A DNA stretch of 64,000 bases from Lutraria lutraria (lineage: Eukaryota > Mollusca > Bivalvia > Venerida > Mactridae): assembly GCA_964023205.1 (NCBI GenBank), contig OZ026835.1, positions 19,064,968 to 19,128,967 on the forward strand. Direction: 5' to 3'. The stretch's first letter is position 1, and each line of letters starts with the position of its first letter. The translations under genes and the position numbers were made by a program. Positions 46,401 to 49,160 of the stretch are shown piece after piece. The notes beneath the pieces are model-generated. The model ran no database searches and had not been told where the DNA came from. It was given only the letters and a program-made list of their open reading frames with translations.

Positions 46401-48960
46401 CATCGGTCCTTAGGTGATTTCTGTCGGTCTCTGACCGACAGACTAGATTAAGTGTCAAACACTGATAACCTTTTGTATAGATTGTTACAAAGATCCTTCC
46501 TACAGGACAAAGATCTATCCTGCAGGTCAACAGTAATCCAATGATCTTTTTTACTAAAAATGATTTAAAGAAAAATAAAATTCTATTGAAGAAGAATTTT
46601 TTATAAATTTGGGGAAAAACATACTTTTCAGACACGTATGGGAACACTTAGTTAAAAGTAGAAATAACAATATCAAAACAATTAAAGTACATAATAAACT
46701 AAGAGCTAACATGGGTAGTCCTCTTTTGCAATTCCATCCTACTTTTAAAAAATGCTTTTTAAGAACAAAGATGGTTAATTTCAAAGAATGATAACGCAAA
46801 TAATTCATGGATTGAAAAATTAATCCATAAACTAATGCCTAAGAAAATGTTTCAACCAGGGTGTACATGAGCTTAATTTTTATGAATTATATAAAATCAA
46901 TGATCTAATTAGTTTTGCTGTGATAATCAATTAAAATACATTTCATACAAAGTGACTAAAAGCACAAAATTTTAATAAGCTTGATTTACTTTTTAAGTCT
47001 CTATCTCAATAAATGTACAATGATAATGTTCTGGTCAGTAAGAAATGGTCAATATGTCTCAATATTCATGACCTCCGTACACTTCACTTATAAATTTAAA
47101 CGGCTCACGTCTTTCAATAATTTTTTTTGAGGAAGGATTAATAAATTAAATTAAGAATAGCATTGAACAGAAAATTAAACCATTCATGCAGTTAACTTCA
47201 ATACAACTTTACAGACTTTTAAGTATGTTTGAAAATATTAAATGCCATAATGGAATAAATAATGAATATGAAAATATTGACACATTAAATAATTTAAATC
47301 AATTTAAAGGCACTCCTATTTATATCAATATTCCACATCCAGTTGTTAAAACCAATAATAAATTAATCAAACATATTTCAAGTTTATTAATTCTCACTGA
47401 GCAGACATATCAATGTAACATTTATAGATATATGCAGTCACAGAATACCATTTCAGCCAATCCTTCATTAGTTTCATAGACCACATTTAAAACAATTAGG
47501 ATTCTGCTGTGTTGCTGCTGCCAGTTCAAATGTCTATGAAAAGTTTCATATATATATAAATTGTATTTCAGTATTGCAGACAAAACAAGCTATTATACGG
47601 CCAGCCTAAATTGCTGGTCATATTTTATTGTACATAGCATTATAACATCGATTCAGAAATAAAATGAATATAAAATGTGGCTACCAATATCTAGGGCTGT
47701 GGATCGTTGGGTAAGTGGCGATCCGATCCAATCCACTATTCAACACTTACGATACACAAATTGAATCACGAACCTTTTGTTATCAAGTAACACATCTAAA
47801 ACTTCAGCATTGCAGTCCTGAAGACAGTGGCATTGAATTTTCTTTTAGGAATAACTTAGTAAAACAATATCAAACTGTTCTTTAGATTAAATTTATACGT
47901 ACTCCCTTCCAATTAATAGATTTGGTAGCATAATTTTCTGGTTTGAGACTGTGACCCAATATTTAAAGATCCGATTGGACCTCTGGGCAAACTAAGTAGT
48001 CTATGATGAGACAGTACAAAATATACCTGTTATGTTAAAAAATAAGATCGCGAACCACGAATCTCAGTAATGACGATTATTTGTACTCGATTTTTTAACT
48101 TGATTCGTGATTAACCGAGTACTGGGATACTCGTCACAGCCCTACCAATATCTATTTGGGATGAAACATTAGCTTTGTTGAATTGCAAATCATGTGTAAC
48201 ATTTATCATTTGAATAGATAACAGATTAATCTTACTATGTATGCAATAAGATGATTACTGTTTACTGATATTATGAGAATTTAACAAAAGTAAACATTAT
48301 AAAGCATATATCATCATAAGATAAATAAAAGCATGTGTCACAAATGTACCAAATTTTGTATCAAATTTGTATAAAGACTTGTATTAAAATCAATAGTATT
48401 TTATCAACAACAACCACATATACAAAAAAATTTTACAACTGATCAAGTTTTACAGAGTAACAGATATAGAGTTTTTTTGTGTAACTGGGTAGATTTTCTG
48501 GACGCCATATTAAATTAAGATCGTCTGCTATTAAGACCACTTTTTCTAAGAAACACAGATGGTCTTATTTGTGGGATTCTACTGTATTTACAACATTAGG
48601 ATGCATGTATAACATTTTAACCTAAAGACAATTGTATATTTTGTTCTTAGCATTAAAAAGCCAATTTTATGGTAACCTCAGAAAGTTCAGGGAGATACTT
48701 ACAGGGGGTGCCCTACTTGGTGTCGTCCTGCAGTCATACAATGACCGCAGGTATTCATAATATGTATATGATGGTAAAGTTAATGATACAGTATCAGAAT
48801 TAGTTTCCACGTCATTATTTCTCATTAAAGAATACCGATATGGCGTCAAATGGCGATCATCGTCGAAATTCATCCAATCCGAATCATATGTCACTTCACA
48901 AAAAGTTGCTGGTGAGTGAAAGTTAGCCATTTCCCTCTTTTGTATATTCACACCGGGCAT
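4230..48960 (-). CDS. Large EF-hand / coiled-coil protein, 23 coding exons, 1192 aa, family not recognised
   Basis: This is a composite gene model. Its 23 exons have GT..AG borders and matching phase at every junction; the coding lengths sum to 3579 nt, exactly 1193 codons including the stop. Residues 1-294 are a mixed N-terminal part. Residues 295-900 are charged, Lys/Glu/Pro-rich and likely disordered, with a strong helical coil near 450-512. Residues 897-1003 are basic and helical. Residues 1003-1116 hold a helix-loop-helix pair with one canonical EF-hand loop (1028-1039), followed by an acidic-to-hydrophobic C-terminal domain. No signal peptide or membrane segment is evident, so a cytoplasmic or cytoskeletal protein is likely. 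The charged linker plus EF-hand would suit a calcium-responsive scaffold, but that is inference. I do not recognise the family and assign no function. Individual exons are listed separately. Confidence 0.75.
4972..5041 (-). CDS. Large EF-hand gene, coding exon 22
   Basis: A 70-nt exon with acceptor TTTTCAG and donor AAG|GTACGT. One base completes an Asp codon split with exon 21, then KWMKNLIGQMDFKALEMKMF follows, ending CK in phase 0. It continues the helical C-terminal domain into exon 23. Confidence 0.8.
5247..5341 (-). CDS. Large EF-hand gene, coding exon 21
   Basis: A 95-nt exon, phase 0 to 2, with acceptor TTTCAG and donor GA|GTAAGT. It encodes VLELTGYKITHGADFKIFSV and then LAALSQRISAL. 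The spacing after exon 20 fits the second half of an EF-hand pair, but the loop lacks acidic residues at the calcium positions, so it would be a degenerate, non-binding EF-hand. Confidence 0.8.
5881..5985 (-). CDS. Large EF-hand gene, coding exon 20, EF-hand loop
   Basis: A 105-nt phase 0-0 exon of 35 codons, acceptor TTATAG, donor AGA|GTAATA. The start VDEDKTGWLEGEDVMIALRG contains a 12-residue EF-hand loop, D-E-D-K-T-G-W-L-E-G-E-D, with acidic residues at positions 1 and 3, Thr at 5, Gly at 6, hydrophobic Leu at 8 and Asp rather than the usual Glu at 12. Calcium binding is therefore plausible but possibly weaker. The entering helix is supplied by exon 19. Confidence 0.85.
6276..6346 (-). 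CDS. Large EF-hand gene, coding exon 19
   Basis: A 71-nt exon, phase 1 to 0, acceptor ATATTTACAG, donor GCA|GTAAGT. It encodes GFLAKYCIFTKGNIDMYRHA then FEA, the last part being the entering helix of the EF-hand that continues in exon 20. The split Tyr codon with exon 18 restores frame exactly. Confidence 0.8.
6766..7083 (-). CDS. Large EF-hand gene, coding exon 18, basic helical segment
   Basis: A 318-nt phase 1-1 exon covering residues 897-1003. A run EKEKKEKKEKRRKG is followed by a helical, heptad-like stretch (ADELRRLELAEERRKRQMEM) and a DVDDDGTPRFED turn just before the EF-hand exons. The basic run could also act as a nuclear or microtubule-binding patch; the sequence does not decide. 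The acceptor is TTTTGATGCAG, the donor GATT|GTAAGT. Confidence 0.8.
7134..7158. repeat. GC-rich perfect hairpin
   Basis: The arms GTACGGCGGCC (7134-7144) and GGCCGCCGTAC (7148-7158) are perfectly complementary around a TTT loop. It sits 51 bp beyond the exon 18 acceptor, inside intron 17, at the edge of a CpG-richer patch reaching about 7400. It may be the end of a mobile element or a structural signal. Confidence 0.7.
7741..7790. repeat. 25-bp tandem duplication
   Basis: Two head-to-tail 25-bp units (7741-7765 and 7766-7790) differ at only two positions. The unit begins GGTTCGACATAGATGG. It lies inside intron 17 and has no coding role that I can see. Confidence 0.7.
8614..8812 (-). CDS. Large EF-hand gene, coding exon 17
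   Basis: A 199-nt exon, phase 0 to 1, acceptor TTCATTGTAG, donor AAAG|GTTTGA. It encodes residues 831-897: a basic helix (QERRRSIVEQREIIKKEKRD) followed by an acidic linker with DSWIYGADNFSEKTDEDK. A nearer AG six bases downstream would break the frame with exon 16, which decides the acceptor. Confidence 0.75.
9880..10085 (-). repeat. tRNA-derived SINE copy
   Basis: Read on the minus strand, a tRNA-like head has a box A resembling TGGTCAAGTGGTTATGG (near 10070) and a box B resembling GTTTGAATCCC (near 10010). The body shares the segment around TAAGTTAGCTGGACGGC with the copy at 61650-61790. No cloverleaf good enough for a functional tRNA is present. Confidence 0.6.
10980..11122. mobile_element. 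MITE, degenerate second copy of the 29.2-kb element
   Basis: The left end CAACCTCTCCAAA and right end GCTCTGGAGAGGTACA form an inverted repeat. The interior aligns with the reverse complement of the 29209-29404 element, sharing TTGTTGTTGAGAGGTTG and CTAGAGAGGTTAA. The element ends 17 bp from the splice donor of exon 16 on the intron side. Confidence 0.7.
11140..11201 (-). CDS. Large EF-hand gene, coding exon 16
   Basis: A 62-nt exon, phase 1 to 0, acceptor ATTTTACAG, donor AAG|GTAATG. It encodes KLPITSPTEVEPVEEIVKPK, a short Pro/Glu linker at residues 810-830. Only this reading frame is compatible with the neighbours. Confidence 0.7.
11202..17086. other. Intron 15 of the large gene; nothing coding seen
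   Basis: This 5.9-kb AT-rich intron contains short chance open frames (for example near 12307-12576 plus and 14934-15158 plus) with no recognisable motifs, biased amino-acid content or supporting splice sites. I saw no clear transposon in it. Confidence 0.6.
17087..17356 (-). CDS. Large EF-hand gene, coding exon 15, Pro/Ala repeat segment
   Basis: A 270-nt phase 1-1 exon covering residues 720-810, acceptor CCTCATCAG, donor ACAG|GTAACA. A basic start (KKLKPKRKKEPP) runs into a proline-rich part and then at least five degenerate copies of a G-A-P-x-K-P-like motif: SLGAPGKP, LIGAPSKP, RLGAHAP, SIKAPTK, GKGAPAQP. The repeats look like an extended, disordered binding segment. Confidence 0.8.
19221..19316 (-). 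CDS. Large EF-hand gene, coding exon 14
   Basis: A 96-nt phase 1-1 exon, acceptor ACATTGTAG, donor GAAG|GTAAGT. It encodes KGNASKSQSKPAKVVDKIPK followed by KSKKSDEDKNE, a Lys/Ser-rich disordered linker (residues 688-720). Confidence 0.75.
19525..19539 (-). CDS. Large EF-hand gene, coding exon 13 (15-nt microexon)
   Basis: The minus strand reads a strong acceptor (TTTTTTTTTCAG), then 15 bases GAAAGAGGAGGAAAG, then the donor GTATGT. It is phase 1-1 and adds five codons; in the spliced frame it reads K-R-R-K-G. The neighbours also join in frame without it, so it may be a cassette exon. The GA-rich content resembles a splicing-enhancer sequence. Confidence 0.6.
20770..21015 (-). repeat. tRNA-derived SINE copy
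   Basis: On the minus strand a tRNA-like head has a box A like TGGTTGAGTGCTTAAGG (near 20990) and a box B like GGGTTCAAGTCC (near 20935), followed by a body that ends near 20770. No intact cloverleaf is present, so this is a SINE rather than a tRNA gene. Confidence 0.65.
21415..21705 (-). repeat. tRNA-derived SINE, longest copy of a three-copy family
   Basis: On the minus strand a tRNA-like head (box A like TGATTGAGTGGTTACAA, box B like GGCTTCGAATC near 21640) precedes a body of about 190 bp. The body is shared with 42006-42185 and partly with 53836-53925; a diagnostic piece on the plus strand is TGTTTAATGGCCAATTT followed by CAGAGCCACCCCGGAG. Confidence 0.7.
22705..23151 (-). CDS. Large EF-hand gene, coding exon 12, Lys/Asp-rich
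   Basis: A 447-nt phase 1-1 exon, the longest, covering residues 534-683. It is dominated by Lys, Asp, Glu and Asn (for example KSQKTDIEKTKKEKSKAKDE), with no cysteine cluster or fold signature; it is almost surely disordered. The acceptor CTTTCCAAAAG is chosen because only it keeps frame with exon 11; another AG 20 bases downstream would need a phase 0 donor. The donor is AAGG|GTGAGT. Confidence 0.75.
23860..24025 (-). promoter_or_regulatory. Possible internal promoter with YY1-like motif
   Basis: The minus strand carries AAGATGGCGGAC (near 24017-24003), the classic YY1 site that often sits just downstream of animal transcription starts with its ATG as a start codon. The 150 bp downstream is locally CpG-rich. 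A 39-codon frame from that ATG (MADIYYNPFVSEIKHSEYHG...) has no good donor in frame with exon 12, so a protein-changing alternative first exon is not supported. Confidence 0.3.
24017..24268 (-). CDS. Unplaced small open frame, possible gene or element ORF
   Basis: An 83-codon minus-strand frame begins MDSQLLKIDQTISFGDPTMH and ends SIEKGISRTF before TAA. Its amino-acid balance (Gly, Tyr, Asp, few Lys/Asn runs) is unlike the translated intron noise around it. The frame can be extended upstream in AT-rich sequence to 24352, but that extension looks non-coding. I recognise no domain. It may belong to the element bounded by the 33-bp inverted repeats. Confidence 0.3.
   Translation of the reverse strand: MDSQLLKIDQTISFGDPTMHCYILGNVRQLYLGVYEFDYTNKTLAIGHGKLVKDATNSLKILRYIYNPQSLSISIEKGISRTF
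24376..24657 (-). CDS. Large EF-hand gene, coding exon 11, charged coiled coil
   Basis: A 282-nt phase 1-1 exon, acceptor TGCATCCAAAG, donor GCAG|GTATTT, covering residues 440-534. The central 60 residues form a dense Glu/Arg/Lys/Gln helix (for example LLAEEERRKMMERKEKERLE), with no proline or glycine, typical of a long coiled coil or single alpha-helix rod. An opposite-strand frame over the same bases is only its shadow. Confidence 0.8.
25382..25606. repeat. Pair of 26-bp direct repeats flanking a hairpin
   Basis: The same 26 bases (start ATAAATTCTATAATTTCC) occur at 25382-25407 and 25581-25606. Between them, at about 25532-25561, is a near-perfect hairpin with arms GTATTTTTTTCAAT and ATTGAAAAAATAC. 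It could be a local duplication or an insertion with unusually long flanking repeats. Confidence 0.6.
25818..25973. repeat. Minisatellite, about 45-47 bp unit, 3.5 copies
   Basis: Tandem units share TAAGAAAACTAGGAACCA and AATTAATG..AAGT..AACAAT with small indels. The array ends 8 bp before the donor of exon 10 on the intron side. Confidence 0.75.
25982..26098 (-). CDS. Large EF-hand gene, coding exon 10
   Basis: A 117-nt phase 1-1 exon, acceptor TTTTACCCAG, donor AAAG|GTAGAC. It encodes LEEEVEDLKDLGSEKKVTFT and a Ser/Lys-rich tail (residues 401-440), an acidic helix followed by a linker. Confidence 0.75.
26529..26695. mobile_element. Short TIR element with repeated word GGACAACC (copy 1)
   Basis: The left end CAGTCTGTGAAATTAG (26529-26544) is inverted at the right end (TTAATTTCACAGAGAG). 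CACTAG at 26523-26528 and 26696-26701 is a possible 6-bp target duplication. The word GGACAACCAA occurs at 26563, 26583 and 26604, and the first copy pairs with GTTGTCC at 26547-26553. There is no coding capacity. Confidence 0.65.
27338..27547 (-). CDS. Large EF-hand gene, coding exon 9
   Basis: A 210-nt phase 1-1 exon, acceptor GTATTTACAG, donor GAAG|GTACCC, covering residues 331-401. It is Pro/Lys/Ser-rich (SSLPVSPIPRKEKVPSPKQV), with short PxP motifs that could bind SH3-like partners, though this is not predictable from sequence alone. Confidence 0.8.
28836..28944 (-). CDS. Large EF-hand gene, coding exon 8
   Basis: A 109-nt exon, phase 0 to 1, acceptor ATAATGGTAG, donor GCA|GTAAGT. It encodes a basic helix, NNEKRDAIRRRAQELAEQKR, then a Tyr/Thr/Ser linker. 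It continues an Arg-rich helix begun at the end of exon 7, and is the point where intron phase switches from 0 to 1. Confidence 0.8.
29209..29404. mobile_element. MITE with long terminal inverted repeats and TA target
   Basis: The left end TACAGTGCAACCTCTCCAGA and right end (reverse complement TACAGTGCAACCTCTACAGA) match at 19 of 20 positions. TA dinucleotides flank both ends, as for Tc1/mariner or pogo-type elements. The 196-bp interior has no open frame but repeats AGAGCAACAACCTC-like words. A related degenerate copy lies at 10980-11122. Confidence 0.85.
30290..30442 (-). CDS. Large EF-hand gene, coding exon 7, with Thr repeat
   Basis: A 153-nt phase 0-0 exon, 51 codons, acceptor CACTACAG, donor CGG|GTATGA. 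It starts QYGLGVSDDDSVVQTCERFE, a non-repetitive, likely conserved piece, then encodes a run of six threonines from an ACA-rich triplet repeat, then SEALDLAALNRRR. The triplet run could vary between individuals. Confidence 0.8.
31539..31634 (-). CDS. Large EF-hand gene, coding exon 6
   Basis: A 96-nt phase 0-0 exon, 32 codons, beginning RIWSAPAWIPGDSRIYIPLA and ending EKPVSLLSA before GTAAGA. Trp, Pro and Tyr are frequent, suggesting a folded or peptide-binding segment. The acceptor (ATTACAATGAG) has a weak pyrimidine tract, so the exact left border of the exon is less certain. Confidence 0.65.
31890..31982 (-). repeat. Dispersed repeat, related to 62278-62345
   Basis: On the minus strand the segment reads like ACAGACCTGTCGGAAGCAAT, TTCAGATTGGGGGCCGGGCT, AATGTTAGATTTTGTTT; the same order of words occurs on the plus strand at 62283-62345. 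The G-rich GGGGGCTAAT word recurs in inverted form inside the element near 31885. Confidence 0.6.
32034..32167. repeat. Minisatellite, about 30-bp unit, 4-5 copies
   Basis: Units share CATGTCATATACTGTGACCT then TTACTGGTTG; the two central copies differ at one base and the outer ones are more degenerate. It lies in intron 5. Confidence 0.75.
32528..32602 (-). CDS. Large EF-hand gene, coding exon 5
   Basis: A 75-nt phase 0-0 exon encoding LQPRPYMSFIGNVPVIEKQG then KCTKE, with donor GAG|GTAACT. Two AGs six bases apart (TTTCAG, then TTACAG) are both in frame, so the first two residues (LQ) may be optional. Confidence 0.75.
33061..33110. repeat. 25-bp tandem duplication
   Basis: Two consecutive 25-bp units beginning GAGAGATAAT and ending ACAACAT.AT differ at only three positions. 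It sits in intron 4. Confidence 0.65.
33227..33250 (-). CDS. Large EF-hand gene, coding exon 4 (24-nt microexon)
   Basis: Eight codons, KNSTSENK, between acceptor TTAGCTAATCAG and donor AAG|GTAATT, phase 0-0. The frame is open further upstream to an ATG (MAFLANQ at 33271-33251), so this could instead be an alternative first exon. The 24-nt version is preferred because it fits the phase of exon 3. Confidence 0.5.
34698..34863. mobile_element. Short TIR element with repeated word GGGCTAGTG (copy 2)
   Basis: The left end CAGTCTTCACGCTAAC (34698-34713) and right end (reverse complement CAGTGTTCACACTAA) form terminal inverted repeats. GGGCTAGTG occurs at 34752, 34784 and 34829, and its complement CACTAGCCC at 34715; ACTAGCC (34716-34722) pairs with GGCTAGT (34733-34739). 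No clear target duplication; non-coding. Confidence 0.65.
35455..35625 (-). repeat. tRNA-derived SINE copy, second family
   Basis: The minus-strand head is like TGGTCTAGTGCATAGTGCGC (box A) with a box B like GGTTTGAATCC. The body shares AATTAGTA.TA.CT, a CAACTTCTCCACATA-like word and the tRNA-like part with the copy at 41095-41275. Confidence 0.6.
36679..37280 (-). CDS. Probable nested gene, two exons, 155 aa, unknown function
   Basis: Exon 1 (36842-37280) has an ATG and 146 open codons ending in a GATG|GTACAG donor. A strong TTTTTTTCAG acceptor then gives exon 2 (36679-36707), which completes frame and stops at TAG after VIDEERFDL. The protein has a basic motif KLKRKRRAP near residues 35-43, suggesting nuclear entry, and a region with VDEQLANKIAMVLIARCNSD. 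The frame beyond the donor becomes hydrophobic and AT-rich, like intron. No promoter was recognised, and an upstream exon cannot be excluded. It lies on the same strand as, and inside, intron 3 of the large gene. An alternative exon of that gene is possible but no fitting acceptor was seen. Confidence 0.5.
41095..41275 (-). repeat. tRNA-derived SINE copy, second family
   Basis: The minus-strand tRNA-like head contains TGATCCAGTGGTGAGTGTGC and GGTTTGAATTATC. It aligns with the 35455-35625 copy through the shared CAAGTCCAGC.CACT segment on the plus strand. Confidence 0.6.
42006..42185 (-). repeat. SINE body copy (family of 21415-21705)
   Basis: The plus strand reads TGTTTAAAGGCCCATTTGAC and further on CCTGTGATTTTACTAAACAC, matching the body of the 21.4-kb SINE across about 180 bp; the tRNA-like head is missing or degraded. 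Confidence 0.65.
42261..42405. mobile_element. Short TIR element with repeated word GGTTGCCC (copy 3)
   Basis: The ends CAGTCTTTGAATTAAT (42261-42276) and ACTAATTTGAAGACTG (42390-42405) are 16-bp inverted repeats. GGTTGCCC lies at 42288 and 42332, and its complement GGGCAACC at 42381. The 145-bp element ends 63 bp from the exon 3 donor. Confidence 0.65.
42469..42579 (-). CDS. Large EF-hand gene, coding exon 3
   Basis: A 111-nt phase 0-0 exon, 37 codons, acceptor TATTATTACAG, donor AAG|GTACAT. It encodes GGDGSGDELDDEFIYADRTN and then EKLVWVDALNKWVPQKK: an acidic start followed by an aromatic segment (residues 142-178). Confidence 0.8.
43295..43459 (-). CDS. Large EF-hand gene, coding exon 2
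   Basis: A 165-nt phase 0-0 exon, 55 codons, acceptor CCACTTTCAG, donor CAG|GTTTGA. It starts GYHGPPGSHISQQGRATTWH and includes RPTYPFPSLHLMQ. The composition is polar and Arg-rich with no domain recognised. Confidence 0.75.
44610..44674. repeat. Foldback with C10 and G10 homopolymers
   Basis: ATTTGCA followed by ten C (44610-44626) is mirrored by ten G (44653-44662), five bases, and TGCAAAT (44668-44674). The two runs could pair over a 26-base loop. The right arm overlaps the left end of the adjoining short TIR element. Confidence 0.6.
44663..44829. mobile_element. Short TIR element with repeated word TTGTCYGAATCA (copy 4)
   Basis: The left end CAGTCTGCAAATTCAG (44663-44678) resembles the complement of the right end (CAGTCTATAATTAATT, ending 44829). 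TTGTCCGAATCA (44692-44703) and TTGTCTGAATCA (44766-44777) are direct repeats, and TTGTC/GACAA (44786-44798) forms a small stem. TIR matching is weaker than in copies 2 and 3. Confidence 0.5.
45944..46072. repeat. 24-bp direct repeat pair
   Basis: The same 24 bases, starting ATTATGCTGATACGTCG, occur at 45944-45967 and 46049-46072, 105 bp apart. The unit contains the palindrome TACGTCGTA-like core and two CpGs, unusual for this AT-rich region. Confidence 0.75.
46100..46350. mobile_element. Short TIR element with repeated word AATTCCCCT (copy 6)
   Basis: The element runs from CAGCGCCCTC to the complement CAGGGCCCTA, flanked by TCCTA on both sides (46095-46099 and 46351-46355), a 5-bp target duplication. 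GGGGCCGAA/TTCGGCCCC (46124-46142) is a perfect hairpin, and AATTCCCCT recurs at 46189, 46266 and 46295, with a shorter form at 46143. It lies inside the composite element. Confidence 0.7.
47692..48144. mobile_element. Non-autonomous hAT-type transposon, 453 bp
   Basis: The ends TAGGGCTGTG and CACAGCCCTA are perfect inverted repeats. CCAATATC flanks both ends (47684-47691 and 48145-48152), the 8-bp target duplication expected for the hAT superfamily. There is no transposase frame, so it would have been mobilised in trans. Confidence 0.9.
48703..48960 (-). CDS. Large EF-hand gene, coding exon 1
   Basis: The frame opens at ATG 48960-48958 (MPGVNIQKREMANFHSPATF), with a second in-frame ATG in better context (GAAATGGCT, 48930-48928). 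It ends SRAPP before GTAAGT, phase 0. The exon may extend upstream to 48975, where TTTGTTTCAG could be an acceptor, or to the promoter region. A Tyr-rich part (LPSYTYYEYLRSLYD) is notable. There is no signal peptide. Confidence 0.7.
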
Positions 48961-49029
48961 TTGTTCGATAATAAACTGAAACAAACTTAAATTCCAAGTT
49001 TCCCTATGCTTGCATTTCACATTTTTTTG

Positions 49030-49160
49030 CAATGATGACTATAAAATATCCGAAATTTCCCGGGATATATCACTTTCGATTGCGTTTCCTGCCATTAGCA
49101 CGTGCGAAATTACGTCACATGTATATTGCACTTATCACATTCGTGTATATTCATACAGGG
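49030..49160 (-). promoter_or_regulatory. Candidate promoter of the large minus-strand gene
   Basis: This is a CpG-richer patch just upstream of coding exon 1. It contains the E-box CACGTG (49099-49104) and, on the minus strand, a CRE-like TGACGTAA (49117-49110). No TATA box at a convincing distance. The assignment rests on position and motif content only. Confidence 0.4.
49039..49095 (-). other. Possible upstream open reading frame
   Basis: Upstream of coding exon 1, the minus strand has ATG GCA... encoding MAGNAIESDISREISDIL and then TAG, 18 codons. If transcription starts near 49.1 kb this would be an upstream ORF able to dampen translation. No good donor follows it, so a spliced N-terminal extension is not supported. 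Confidence 0.3.

Larger units (their letters stand above)
44981..46464. mobile_element. Composite element with CAGTGTTTGACAC ends (copies 5 and 7)
   Basis: CAGTGTTTGACACTAAC at 44981-44997 is inverted at 46448-46464 with 15 of 17 positions matching. ATAAC directly flanks both sides (44976-44980 and 46465-46469), as a 5-bp target duplication would. The left end has ACCGGT words at 45022 and 45042 plus a GGTCC/GGACC stem; the right end has a perfect 9-bp stem CTGTCGGTC/GACCGACAG at 46421-46441. The interior holds a further nested element (46100-46350) and a 24-bp direct repeat pair. Minus-strand frames inside are short and unrecognised. Alternatively these are two separate short elements. Confidence 0.55.
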
